Part shown: positions 18,662 to 27,350 of the stretch, one piece after another | Layout of the letters: each line of letters opens with the position of its first letter | Position numbering within the stretch: position 1 is the stretch's first letter | From: Enterovibrio gelatinilyticus | Lineage (GTDB): Bacteria; Pseudomonadota; Gammaproteobacteria; Enterobacterales; Vibrionaceae | Assembly: GCF_028683095.1 (NCBI RefSeq) | Contig: NZ_JAJUBC010000006.1 | Span: 1 to 64,000 of the forward strand | Length of the DNA stretch: 64,000 nt | Direction of reading: 5' to 3' | Program-made: the position numbers and the translations under genes | Notes under the pieces: model-generated | What the model was told of the DNA's origin: nothing | What the model saw: the letters and a program-made list of their open reading frames with translations, nothing else | The model's database searches: none

Positions 18662-19561
18662 ATGTACAGCTTCGAACAATTAAAGATATTCGTTACCGTC
18701 TGCGAAAGTGGCTCCTTCTCTGCAGCCGCACGCAAATTGAAGCGCGCCCAATCTGGCGTTAGCCAAGCCATCGCAAACCTTGAAATCGCCATCGATCAGG
18801 AGTTGTTTAACCGAGAGAAAAACACCCCGGTTTTGACGGAAAATGGAAAGGCACTGTTACCCATCGCCCAGTCCATTCTTCATCAACAAAAGTACTTCGA
18901 TCAGAAAGTCGAATCTTTGACCCAAGAACACGAACATGAAGTGGTGATTGCCGTCGATGAAAGTCTGATCGACGAGAACCTGATTGCTATTCTTGCGCCG
19001 CTCTGTGACGCCTTTCCTATCACGCATTTCGACATCATCACGGCTTCTACGTTTGATGTGGAAGACTTGGTGCGAGACGGCAAAGCGCACGTGGGGATCA
19101 TCTATGCTGACGGTGAATTGAAAGTGGACATGGATTTCTTTCTGCTTGGGCAAGCACGGTTTCTTACCATTGCCGCACCTCGTCATAAATTGACCGAACT
19201 GCCTGTTGTTCATGATGCGGATTTAAAGCGATACCGACAATGCGTTCATCGCAGCGCAGAGCACAAAGAGCTTTGGTTCAGCTACGGCATCAGTTCAAAA
19301 GTCTGGTACGCCAACACTCACCAAACCTTGGTGAGTCTCGTCAGTAAAGGTGTGGGTTGGGCGAACGTCCCCGAACTGTCTGCAAAGCCCATGATCCAAC
19401 AAGGTAATGTTATTGCCCTACCCGTCGCCCATGAACACACTGGGTGGATGACCTCGGTGGGGTGCTTAGTTTCGCGTCGTCACGCCGTCGGCCCCGTGCT
19501 TGAAAAAGTGATTCAAACGCTTCAAAGCACGAGTTTTATAAATGACCACTGGGAAGGTTAA
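18662..19561 (+). CDS. LysR-family regulator next to the PACE exporter (AceR-like)
   Basis: A 299-residue protein with an N-terminal winged helix-turn-helix (FVTVCESGSFSAAARKLKRAQSGVSQAIANLE, residues about 8-40) and a C-terminal two-lobe effector-binding domain. It is divergent from the PACE gene with 130 bp between the two starts, the classical LysR layout, so it probably activates that exporter in response to a transported amine or biocide. The ATG lacks a strong ribosome-binding site. Confidence 0.9.
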   Translation: MYSFEQLKIFVTVCESGSFSAAARKLKRAQSGVSQAIANLEIAIDQELFNREKNTPVLTENGKALLPIAQSILHQQKYFDQKVESLTQEHEHEVVIAVDESLIDENLIAILAPLCDAFPITHFDIITASTFDVEDLVRDGKAHVGIIYADGELKVDMDFFLLGQARFLTIAAPRHKLTELPVVHDADLKRYRQCVHRSAEHKELWFSYGISSKVWYANTHQTLVSLVSKGVGWANVPELSAKPMIQQGNVIALPVAHEHTGWMTSVGCLVSRRHAVGPVLEKVIQTLQSTSFINDHWEG

Positions 19562-19644
19562 GTGGGTTAGCAAAGGATGAGGGCACTTTGTGTAGTTTAT
19601 CTACCCTGCCGTTTCAACTAACAGCTAATGCTGTACTAAGAGAC

Positions 19645-19677
19645 AAAAAAAGGGTCGCATTTCGCGACCCTTTTTTT
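19645..19677. terminator. Bidirectional terminator
   Basis: Arms A7-GGGTCGC and GCGACCC-T7 around a 5-nt loop, between the LysR gene and the convergent secreted-peptidase gene. It is fully symmetric, so it can work on both strands. Confidence 0.92.
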
Positions 19678-19695
19678 ATGTCATTACCAACAAAA

Positions 19696-22260
19696 TTATA
19701 GTTTGAGTGGCAGTGCATTTTCTTGGAAATAACGCTCAACCACGTTCACGTTATCCACTGGTCTAGGTTTACGAAGATGTTCCGCGACACTGTTATGCAG
19801 CTGATCTTGTGGTGATTTGTAGAATGCGTTGATTTCATCATCCAGATACGGAAGATTTTGCTGACGGATCATCATTTGATGGATGTCATGCGTCATTCGC
19901 TGTAAGCCACGTGCTTCATTGGCAAAACTGCTGTCATGCGAGCCCCAATGGTGGCCGAACTCGTGTCCAACAACACCGATACCTGAGTTGTAGTAGTGAG
20001 CGTAGTAGAACCAAGTATCAATACCCAGCACATTACCGCCGCCTAAGCCACCACCGATAGTCGACACTCCTAAGCGCAAAGAACTACGATCCATAAACGC
20101 TTGATAGTATCGCTCGTAATCTGCTGGAGTAAAGTTGCCGCCAGGGCCGTCGATAGGGCCAGCGTTACCGAAGAACTCTTCCTGCCCCTGACCGATACTG
20201 GCCTTGTAGTTAAACCACAGATGTTCGAATTCAGGGCTATTCATCACATAGGCATAATTTGCCATGATGATCATCCACTCACGTGCATATGGCGGCGTGA
20301 TCATCCCCCAGTTACCCGGATTTTCACCCGAGCCATAGGTACCAAAGTGCAAACGCCATTTTGATTTGAAATCAGTGATTTTCTTTACAAATTCATCGGT
20401 TTTCGATGTCAGACGAATATCAATCAAATCTTTTGGCAGGTAGTCGAGTTCATTAAAGCCCATTACCACCACTGACTGCTCACCAGAGACCGTCGGATAG
20501 TTGTAGCTATCCTCAAACGTATGATCCAGTTTGAATGACGAGAATGGGTCAAGGTCAACCAGTGAACCCAGTTTAATCCACGGCGTATTCTTACCGATTC
20601 TCGCTTCCACCGTCAGATCTTGCGTGCGCTGCGCCACGTAACTGATGATTTCCAAGCCATCAAGGTGCTGCTTGCCAGACAACAGACGGTCTACGCGAAC
20701 ACTGTGGTTTTGCGTCAGGCTTTCCCAGCTTTCACCGTCAAACAACAGTGGTGTTTTAACCACTTCTGGCGCATACAAATCAAAGTCAACAGGCTGCTCC
20801 CATGATGGGTATTTATCGACATACACATCCAGTTTGTTTATCTCACTCAGCAGCACAGTTCGGCCTTGAAGCATCGCAAGCGTGTCGTTTTCAACAGCAA
20901 GGTCGAAAGATGCTGAGGTAGACTCTTCTGCGTTAGTTTGTGCATTCAGGTAGGTTCTAAACTCGTGAACAGTTGGGCTAACCACACCGTTCTCACCAAA
21001 TTCAAGACTACCCGCACTGAACTGCTCGATCTGACCTTGGCTAGTGCCCACGAAAATATCACCGTTGGCAGACTCATAAACGTTACGGCGTGAAGTACGG
21101 TTAAAGACTTTCTCCGCATCAACCAGCACATCACTCGCTTCAATGTGGGTGATGTCGAAAACGTACGTCTTGCTGTTGTCGAAGCTAGCAATCAGTTCAT
21201 TGCCTACGACTTCCAACTTCACATTTGACCAAATACTGTTGCTATCAGGCAGGCTCAGGAACGCATGCTTGGTGGTGCGCTTGTGGTTTTCTGTCGTGAC
21301 ATCACTTTGCAGGTACACTGAAATTTTACCCGTGATATCTGCAACAAAAACATAGTCGTTATTGGCAGCAACAGCTGACGGGTGAGTCAGGTTTTTGTCG
21401 AAGGTGTTGCCACCCCATTGCCCAGTCCCCAACGACATAATGATGGAATCGTCACGGGTATCGTAGATATCAACACGGTTTGAAGAAAGTGATGCAACAT
21501 ACAGACGACCGTTATGTTCAGTCACATCGCTGACGACGCGGTAAGATTCTTGTGTGCCGTTAAAAGTAAAACCGGTGATAGGAGCCAGCGCTTGCTGCGT
21601 TTTCAGATCGTAGCGTACGATGTGTGAAAAACCGCTGTGAGTGTTACCCACATAGACTTTGCCATTGCTGACAGCCACAGACTCTGGGGCAAAGTCTGAT
21701 TCGCTTTCGTAGCCAAAGGTGGCGAAATCCAGCTTCTGAGCCTTACCCAGATAAGCGAGTTGTTCATGGCTTTCGTTTTCTTCTAGCGCACAACTTTCCG
21801 TTTCTTTTACAAAAACGGATTTAGGGTCGAAATGCGCCCCCGTACTGTACGGTTGATAGGCCAGTTGGCAACCCTGCCCCACAGGCGCTTCATAGTTACC
21901 ATACAGACGATGTACTGCATTCACACCACGTCCATACTCCATCAATAACCAGTCGTTATCGAAGAACGAAAACACATGGCGAATGGCGTCTTCGTTGTGA
22001 TAAGGAAACGGTAAATCAAAGTTCAAATAGTTCATGGCGTCGATTTCAAAACGTCGCCCATCGACCATAATATAGCGTTTGCCATTCTCTAGAATGACAT
22101 TGCCATCATCAGATGCGTATTCACGCAGTTCAAGCACGCGAGCTCGCATTTGCTGGAACATGAGGTCCATTTCATCCTGATATTCTTGTTGCGGTGCAGC
22201 TATCGACGTGGTGCTCACTATGAGCCCAGCAATCAGCGCGGTAAGGGCATGTTTTTTCAT
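19696..22260 (-). CDS. Large secreted beta-propeller zinc metallopeptidase (M60-like or metzincin-like)
   Basis: The best start is the ATG at 22260, preceded by GGAGACCATAATA, which gives an 854-residue precursor with a signal peptide MKKHALTALIAGLIVSTTSIA. Residues about 170-430 contain repeated NHL/propeller-type blades (PESVAVSNGKVYVGN, AVAANNDYVFVADITGKISVY, SANGDIFVGTSQGQIEQF). A middle beta-rich region follows, then a C-terminal catalytic domain with HEFGHHWGSHDSSFANE at 766-782. HExGH followed 12 residues later by Glu fits the M60-like gluzincin pattern; HExxHxxGxxD would fit a metzincin. A glycine-rich GGGLGGGN segment lies just upstream of the motif. It is predicted to act on an extracellular or surface glycoprotein. 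The 22261-22683 upstream region holds no other gene I can support. Confidence 0.75.
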   Translation of the reverse strand: MKKHALTALIAGLIVSTTSIAAPQQEYQDEMDLMFQQMRARVLELREYASDDGNVILENGKRYIMVDGRRFEIDAMNYLNFDLPFPYHNEDAIRHVFSFFDNDWLLMEYGRGVNAVHRLYGNYEAPVGQGCQLAYQPYSTGAHFDPKSVFVKETESCALEENESHEQLAYLGKAQKLDFATFGYESESDFAPESVAVSNGKVYVGNTHSGFSHIVRYDLKTQQALAPITGFTFNGTQESYRVVSDVTEHNGRLYVASLSSNRVDIYDTRDDSIIMSLGTGQWGGNTFDKNLTHPSAVAANNDYVFVADITGKISVYLQSDVTTENHKRTTKHAFLSLPDSNSIWSNVKLEVVGNELIASFDNSKTYVFDITHIEASDVLVDAEKVFNRTSRRNVYESANGDIFVGTSQGQIEQFSAGSLEFGENGVVSPTVHEFRTYLNAQTNAEESTSASFDLAVENDTLAMLQGRTVLLSEINKLDVYVDKYPSWEQPVDFDLYAPEVVKTPLLFDGESWESLTQNHSVRVDRLLSGKQHLDGLEIISYVAQRTQDLTVEARIGKNTPWIKLGSLVDLDPFSSFKLDHTFEDSYNYPTVSGEQSVVVMGFNELDYLPKDLIDIRLTSKTDEFVKKITDFKSKWRLHFGTYGSGENPGNWGMITPPYAREWMIIMANYAYVMNSPEFEHLWFNYKASIGQGQEEFFGNAGPIDGPGGNFTPADYERYYQAFMDRSSLRLGVSTIGGGLGGGNVLGIDTWFYYAHYYNSGIGVVGHEFGHHWGSHDSSFANEARGLQRMTHDIHQMMIRQQNLPYLDDEINAFYKSPQDQLHNSVAEHLRKPRPVDNVNVVERYFQENALPLKL

Positions 22261-22683
22261 TATTATGGTCTCCATATAACCCAACGCAGAGTCTAAATTC
22301 TTCCTGTCTAAATTATTTTTTCTCAAAATTAAGACCTGACTGAAGATCACAATTCGCTGTACAGAATATTGCGCTTCCTGACTCGGTATCACAGAGGTTA
22401 TATCTAGAACATAAACCCAAACGACCACATATTGGTGAGATACGCTTTAGTGGTTACGAGAAGTGAGTGTTAAAGGGAGAGTGCTAGAGAAAGAATGTTT
22501 GAGGCGAAAACGCGTCTACTCCCCCCGCTAGAATTGAAGACTGTTTACGAAGGCTATTCCGCCAAAGTTCCATCCACTGTTACCTTGGGTTTCTCATAAT
22601 GTCACTCCTTCAGCGCCGCTGGTTTATGTGTACACATCACGTAAGGTGCAGTCATCTCAGTGAGTTGCATCAACGGAGCCAGC

Positions 22684-24540
22684 ATGCTTTTCTCAAAACG
22701 ATTTTTCCCTTACTTCATCACACAATGCCTTGGCGCACTGAACGACAACCTCTATAAAAACGTGCTGTTGTTGATGGTGACGTATAGCCAGATTGACGCA
22801 CTGCCATTTTCTGTAGATCTTTTCATTAACCTCGCCGCTGGCCTTTTTATTCTGCCATTTTTCTTATTCTCTGCGCATGCTGGAGCGGTTGCTGACAGCA
22901 TGGACAAAGCAACACTCATTCGCCGTTTGAAAATGATTGAGCTGCTTATCATGACATGCGCGGCGGCCGCGATTCTGACCCAGAGCGTGGCACTTATGCT
23001 TGCTCTGCTTTTCATGACCGGTACGCAATCGGCCTACTTTGGCCCTGTAAAATACGCGCTGCTGCCTCAAGCGTTGAAGCCAGACGAACTAGTAAAAGGC
23101 AATGCATGGGTCGAGATGGGGACTTTCCTTTCTATTCTCATCGGCACACTGAGCGCTGGCCTGTTACTCGCGGTTCCAAACGGTACTTTCTTCGCATCAT
23201 GCATTGTTGTCGCTCTGTCGGTGTTAGGTTTATTGAGTAGCCTGCGCATTCCTTCTATGCCGAGTAGGCATTGTAAAAAGGTACGTTTCGAACCGATTTT
23301 AGGGCTGAAGAAAACGCTGAAAGTTGCAAGGAAACAACGAGGTATTTGGATGTCTATTCTTGCCATTAGTTGGTTCTGGTTTATGGGCGCAACCTATTTA
23401 ACGCAGTTCCCTAACTTTGCACGTGAACACTTGCATGCCGACAGCACTGTAGTTTCATTGTTGCTCGCGCTTTTCTCGATTGGTGTCGCGGCAGGTTCAT
23501 GGTTGTGTGAGAAGTTATCTTTCAACCATGTTGAGTTGGGTATTCTCCCCTTTGGCATTTTGGGATTAACGCTGTTCACGGGCGATTTGTTGTGGGCGGT
23601 TCCGAGTATCGAATCTTTCCCTGCTCAGTATTACAACGTGCAAGAGTTCTTAGCGCATTCGATGCACTACAGGGTGATGATTGATCTGTTCTTTGTCGGC
23701 GTGAGTGGCGGTGTGTTCATCGTTCCTTTGTATGCTTTCATTCAATCGCGCTCTGCCGATGGCGAATGTGCGCAATCAATTGCGGCGAACAACATCATGA
23801 ATGCACTGTTTATGGTTGCGTCTGCGGCGGTTTCAATTCTGGTGCTGAGTGTTTTAGATTTTTCAATTGTCGAGCTATTTGCTTTGATGGCATTAGGGAA
23901 CTTTGTCGTCGCATTATTTGTTTACCGCCAAGTGCCTGAGTTCACGCAGCGCTTTATCAGTTACCTCCTCAGCCATTGCCTGTACCGTGTTTCGGTAAAG
24001 GGTCGCCAACACATTCCGGCAAAAGGCGCAGCCCTGATTGTCGCCAACCACGTCAGTTATGTTGATGCGTTGATTTTGATGGGGGCATCTACCCGCCCGG
24101 TGCGATTTGTGATGGACAAATCTATCAGTGAACTTCCGCTACTCAAATATGTGTTTCGCCATGCCGGTGTGATTCCGATCTGTTCAAAATACAAATGCGC
24201 AAAGACGTTCGAAGCCGCGTTCGAGCAGATTGATGACGCATTAAATAATGAGGAATTGGTCTGCATATTCCCAGAAGGTCGATTGACATCAGACGGTGAA
24301 CTCGGCCAATTCAAAGCAGGCGTTGAGAAGATTTTGGCACGAACACAAACCTTAGTGGTTCCAATGGCACTCAAGGGGTTGTGGGGCTCGTTCTTTAGCC
24401 ACAAAGGTGGGCACGCTCTCACCACTCGCCCCTCGCGCTTTTGGTCAAAACTTGAAGTGAACATTGGTGAGTCCATGCAATCAGATGGAGTCGACCGCCA
24501 TGTGGCGCAGAAGCAGGTGCAGGACTTGCTTATCAACTAA
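22684..24540 (+). CDS. MFS transporter fused to PlsC-type acyltransferase
   Basis: Starting at the ATG at 22684 (GGAG five bases upstream; a GTG at 22660 is less likely) gives 618 residues. Residues about 1-400 form an LplT-like major-facilitator domain of about 12 helices. The remainder is a 1-acylglycerophosphate acyltransferase domain with NHVSYVD (HX4D catalytic motif) and FPEGRLTSDGELGQFKAG (substrate-binding motif). The likely role is uptake of lysophospholipid across the inner membrane and its re-acylation. E. coli uses separate LplT and Aas; the acyl-ACP synthetase part of Aas is absent here, so the acyl donor must come from elsewhere. Confidence 0.88.
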   Translation: MLFSKRFFPYFITQCLGALNDNLYKNVLLLMVTYSQIDALPFSVDLFINLAAGLFILPFFLFSAHAGAVADSMDKATLIRRLKMIELLIMTCAAAAILTQSVALMLALLFMTGTQSAYFGPVKYALLPQALKPDELVKGNAWVEMGTFLSILIGTLSAGLLLAVPNGTFFASCIVVALSVLGLLSSLRIPSMPSRHCKKVRFEPILGLKKTLKVARKQRGIWMSILAISWFWFMGATYLTQFPNFAREHLHADSTVVSLLLALFSIGVAAGSWLCEKLSFNHVELGILPFGILGLTLFTGDLLWAVPSIESFPAQYYNVQEFLAHSMHYRVMIDLFFVGVSGGVFIVPLYAFIQSRSADGECAQSIAANNIMNALFMVASAAVSILVLSVLDFSIVELFALMALGNFVVALFVYRQVPEFTQRFISYLLSHCLYRVSVKGRQHIPAKGAALIVANHVSYVDALILMGASTRPVRFVMDKSISELPLLKYVFRHAGVIPICSKYKCAKTFEAAFEQIDDALNNEELVCIFPEGRLTSDGELGQFKAGVEKILARTQTLVVPMALKGLWGSFFSHKGGHALTTRPSRFWSKLEVNIGESMQSDGVDRHVAQKQVQDLLIN

Positions 24541-24610
24541 CTCGCTAAATTTTAGCAAGGGAGATAGCCCCACAATTCGGTGAGGGCTACAACCGAAACG
24601 CTGCTTGAAA

Positions 24611-25225
24611 TTACTGACGACTAAGTAAGAGATTGAGACCAGAAAACGCTAAGAAGGCGGCACATGCTTTATTGAAACGTTTTGCCATTCGGGGTTTAGC
24701 GAACCATTGCCTGAGGTAGATGCCAAACACTGCATAGATAGATATTGCCGTCATTTCCAGTGCTAAGAACGTGCAACCTAATACGAAAAATTGCTGGTGA
24801 ACGTTTGCGGAAACATCCACAAATTGAGGAAGAAAAGCGGTGAAGATCAATATTGCTTTCGGGTTGCCAGACGCCAGAATGAATTCTTGCTTCGCGAGAC
24901 CAAAGCGGTTTTGATTAGTATCGATTTCAGACACTGGGCTTGATTCTGAGCGCCAAAGGCTGACAGCAATCCAAAGCAGGTAAAGAACGCCAAACAGTTT
25001 GATCGCAAAGAACAGCGTTTCGGACGCATACAGCACCACGGCTAACCCCGACGCTGCCAACGCTATCATGACAGCAAACGCAGTAATTCTGCCTAACCCA
25101 GCAATAAACGCAGATTTAAACCCATAGCACCGCGCATTATTCATGGAGAGGAGATTGTTCGGTCCCGGGGTCATGTTCAGCGCAAAGCATGCCGGAATGA
25201 AGAAAAGCAGCGTCCAAATTTCCAC
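24611..25225 (-). CDS. LysE/RhtB-family amino-acid exporter
   Basis: A 204-residue membrane protein with about six hydrophobic segments. The family signature is at the N-terminus: TPGPNNLLSMNNARCYGFKSAFIAGLGR. A GNPKAILIFTAFLPQFVD motif, typical of RhtB-type exporters, is near residues 115-132. Substrate is probably an amino acid or homoserine-like compound but cannot be specified. It is monocistronic and convergent with the MFS-PlsC gene. Confidence 0.92.
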   Translation of the reverse strand: MEIWTLLFFIPACFALNMTPGPNNLLSMNNARCYGFKSAFIAGLGRITAFAVMIALAASGLAVVLYASETLFFAIKLFGVLYLLWIAVSLWRSESSPVSEIDTNQNRFGLAKQEFILASGNPKAILIFTAFLPQFVDVSANVHQQFFVLGCTFLALEMTAISIYAVFGIYLRQWFAKPRMAKRFNKACAAFLAFSGLNLLLSRQ

Positions 25226-25346
25226 GATATCTCCCTGATGAATTTCTCAAACAAAGCTTTAGTTGCGAGCTACCATCGCTTGTGAATTGAACCACTATAG
25301 ACACTTAACCCTTTCAATCCAAGAATGCCGAACGCCAGATACGAAA

Positions 25347-25385
25347 AAGCCCGCTCACTCCTGTTATCAAGAGAAGGCGGGCTTA
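25347..25385. terminator. Hairpin AAGCCCGC...GCGGGCTT
   Basis: A terminator-like hairpin with A-tract and T-rich flanks between the LysE gene promoter and the tRNA region. Eight bases after it the sequence TTTGGTGGAG begins, the same spacing and motif as between the real tRNA terminator and tRNA-Ser. Confidence 0.6.
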
Positions 25386-25393
25386 ATCTGATT

Positions 25394-25445
25394 TGGTGGA
25401 GCCAGTTCGAGGCATAGAGGGACTTTCAAATCCCGAGATAGAATC
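25394..25445 (-). pseudogene. Possible decayed tRNA 3' half
   Basis: On the minus strand this piece ends TCGAACTGGCTCCACCA, which looks like a T-loop, acceptor strand and CCA end. The 5' half of a tRNA is missing, replaced by the terminator of tRNA-Ser. A terminator hairpin (25347-25385) still lies downstream. No cloverleaf can be completed, so this is tentative. Confidence 0.3.
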
Positions 25446-25463
25446 ACCATCGCTGGAATGCAA

Positions 25464-25501
25464 AAAGGCCGCTGTATCTTTGGCAAGAACAGCGGCCTTT
25501 T
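25464..25501 (-). terminator. Terminator of tRNA-Ser
   Basis: Arms AAAAGGCCGCTG and CAGCGGCCTTTT, just downstream of the tRNA on the minus strand. Confidence 0.8.
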
Positions 25502-25507
25502 CTAATT

Positions 25508-25598
25508 TGGCGGAGAGATAGGGATTTGAACCCTAGGTGGGCTATAAACCCACGCCGGTTTTCAAGACCGGTGCTTTAAACCACTCAGCCATCTCTCC
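25508..25598 (-). tRNA. tRNA-Ser(UGA)
   Basis: Minus-strand sequence starts GGAGAGATGGCTGAG and ends TCTCTCCGCCA, giving a 7-bp acceptor stem (GGAGAGA/TCTCTCC), discriminator G and an encoded CCA. The anticodon arm is CCGGTCTTGAAAACCGG with anticodon TGA, reading UCA. The extended variable arm (GCGTGGGTTTATAGCCCACC) is typical of class II serine tRNAs. The T-loop is GGTTCAAATCC. Confidence 0.97.
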
Positions 25599-25880
25599 GT
25601 TGTTGCGGCGAATATTACAAAGCCCTCGCCTGCTTGTAAAGCCTGAATTTGCTGAAATTTGTTTGTTTGCGCAGCCTTTAAACAGTTAGAGGGTTTGTTC
25701 ATCAGTTTAATGGTTTTCTCGGCACACTAAAATGAATCGATGACGAATCACATTCTAAACGCAGGTTGTCATCCAACCCTGTGTTTTTTGATGAATGATA
25801 TCTGTCATAAAGCCGACTCGGGCATCATGTTGTTATCAATCGCGTGCACCTGAAAATACTGAACACGGCTGCTTAAGTAA

Positions 25881-26213
25881 GCTGCACCCACCGAATTTTT
25901 ACCCTGCTTGGCATCTGCATCGCCTAACGGTGGTCAGGCGTTGTTCTTCGATCGCCCGCAAGACAGCTGGGGCATCGGTTACTACCACCTCACGCTCTCA
26001 AACGATTTAAAAAACACCGTCAATAGCATTCTTGATATAGCAGATTTGCCTATTGATGCCCGCATGAGAAATGAACAAGGCGTTGAAGCCTACTATGCCT
26101 ATCAAGCAACGCCTTGGTTGACCTTCACTGCGGATCTTCAGTACGTGGAATCCATGGTATCAACAGAAGATAAAGCCCTGCTATTTGGGCTAAGAACGAA
26201 TATTCGTTTTTAA
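25881..26213 (+). pseudogene. Remnant of an OprB-family carbohydrate porin (C-terminus only)
   Basis: The open frame begins after a stop at 25878-25880 and encodes about 110 residues. The segment FFDRPQDSWGIGYYHLTLSNDL, then EQGVEAYYAYQATPWLTFTADLQYV and the terminal LFGLRTNIRF match the last strands of OprB porins, including the C-terminal Phe. A full gene would be four times longer; no signal peptide, start codon or ribosome-binding site precedes the piece. The upstream 25600-25880 stretch has no porin-like frame I can follow, so the 5' part is lost. Confidence 0.7.
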
Positions 26214-26252
26214 TTAAGCAGCTTCTATCTCCAAAACGCGCTTCACACCTTT

Positions 26253-26328
26253 GGGCAAGCCATGGGTATATTGATGCTTCTCCGATTGCGTCAATATACC
26301 CAAAGTGTTCTCTCCTTCCGGCTTGCCC
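26253..26328. repeat. Nested inverted repeats: a hairpin inside a terminator-like stem
   Basis: Outer arms GGGCAAGCC (26253-26261) and GGCTTGCCC (26320-26328) are followed by CTTTTTT on the plus strand. Inside them lies a second perfect hairpin, GGGTATATTGA (26264-26274) with TCAATATACCC (26291-26301). The inner unit has TATACCC ends like those of the hairpin at 34021-34071. Confidence 0.7.
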
Positions 26329-26333
26329 CTTTT

Positions 26334-27221
26334 TTAACCCAACATGTGGCCTTCTTCGACAAACCAATCAATGGTGTCAGCAAATACCTTTTGGTTATCT
26401 TTTCCAATGGCGAAAAAAACATTCAGCCCAATCATTTTACTTTTTGGTAGCTCTTTAAGCTTCAACTCGACCAACTCACCGCTCTTCAAATAGGGTTGCA
26501 TGTAATCTTCTGGCATTGCCGCCCACCCCTGTTGCTTAATCATCTCGCAAAGCAAATCATGGTTACTTACCACATGAAACCGAGGTGAAATCTTGGCGAA
26601 GCCGACGTTAAGCGCCAGAAAGTTTTCACTGATATATTGAGTTTCACTTTGCAGATGATGAATAGTCACCGCCTCCATGGCAGACAGTGGGGATTCTTTC
26701 GCCGCATAGCATTTCAAATGTAAATGACCCAGCGTTTTCCATGTCACCTCCGTTTCAGCAAAAGCCATGTCTCGGTTGGGCATTAATGCAAAATCCGCTT
26801 CGCCCTCTTTCAGCATGACCAAGGCTTCCTGACGCGTTCTGTGCAGCCAGTTAACCACCATGTTGGGATAGTGTTCTTTCACCCTCTTTTCAATACTGAC
26901 CATTAAATTCAAAGGGGCAAAGACATCATGCACAACCGTAAGTGAATGAACATCACTGTCGAAAAGTGATTGGCTGAAGTAATGGAGCTCGCGGTTTTGT
27001 TTATCCACCACCTTAGCTTGAAAATAGAGTTTACTGGCTTTCTCTGTAGGAATGGCTTTTCGGCCATCAATGATGAACAGGTCGTAACCCACACCATCTT
27101 CAAACGCCATCACATGTTCACGCACCGTGGTTCGCGATTTTCCCAGCAGTTTTGCAGCGGCACTGTAAGAGCCTTGCTCGTATACAGCAATGAAGGTGGC
27201 GAGTTGCTCTAAGGTATGCAT
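26334..27221 (-). CDS. LysR-family regulator divergent from the amidohydrolase
   Basis: A 295-residue LysR protein: helix-turn-helix at about 8-40 (FIAVYEQGSYSAAAKLLGKSRTTVREHVMAFE) and an effector domain. The recognition helix is unusual (KSRTTVREHVMAFE instead of the common QPAVSRQIRALE), a feature of a LysR subgroup. It is divergent from the secreted amidohydrolase gene with 129 bp between starts; that gap contains a GTTAG-N7-CTAAC inverted repeat at 27247-27263, a plausible binding site. It probably regulates that enzyme. Confidence 0.88.
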   Translation of the reverse strand: MHTLEQLATFIAVYEQGSYSAAAKLLGKSRTTVREHVMAFEDGVGYDLFIIDGRKAIPTEKASKLYFQAKVVDKQNRELHYFSQSLFDSDVHSLTVVHDVFAPLNLMVSIEKRVKEHYPNMVVNWLHRTRQEALVMLKEGEADFALMPNRDMAFAETEVTWKTLGHLHLKCYAAKESPLSAMEAVTIHHLQSETQYISENFLALNVGFAKISPRFHVVSNHDLLCEMIKQQGWAAMPEDYMQPYLKSGELVELKLKELPKSKMIGLNVFFAIGKDNQKVFADTIDWFVEEGHMLG

Positions 27222-27246
27222 TCTGTTCCTATCCGTTGCACCTCTT

Positions 27247-27263
27247 GTTAGTAATACCCTAAC
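27247..27263. promoter_or_regulatory. Candidate LysR operator
   Basis: Inverted repeat GTTAG-N7-CTAAC in the divergent promoter between the LysR gene and the amidohydrolase gene; it includes a T-N11-A core as LysR-type regulators prefer. Confidence 0.45.
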
Positions 27264-27350
27264 AAAACTGACTTTGTCGTAAATGAATTTCAGTTAAAAA
27301 TAACTGTGAGTTCAAAATCCTACTTAAAAAAACTTATGGCAGAGGTCGAT

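Noticed and set aside
25795-26010. 71-codon frame overlapping the porin remnant
   Set aside because: It is a different frame from the recognisable porin strands and has no protein-like composition.
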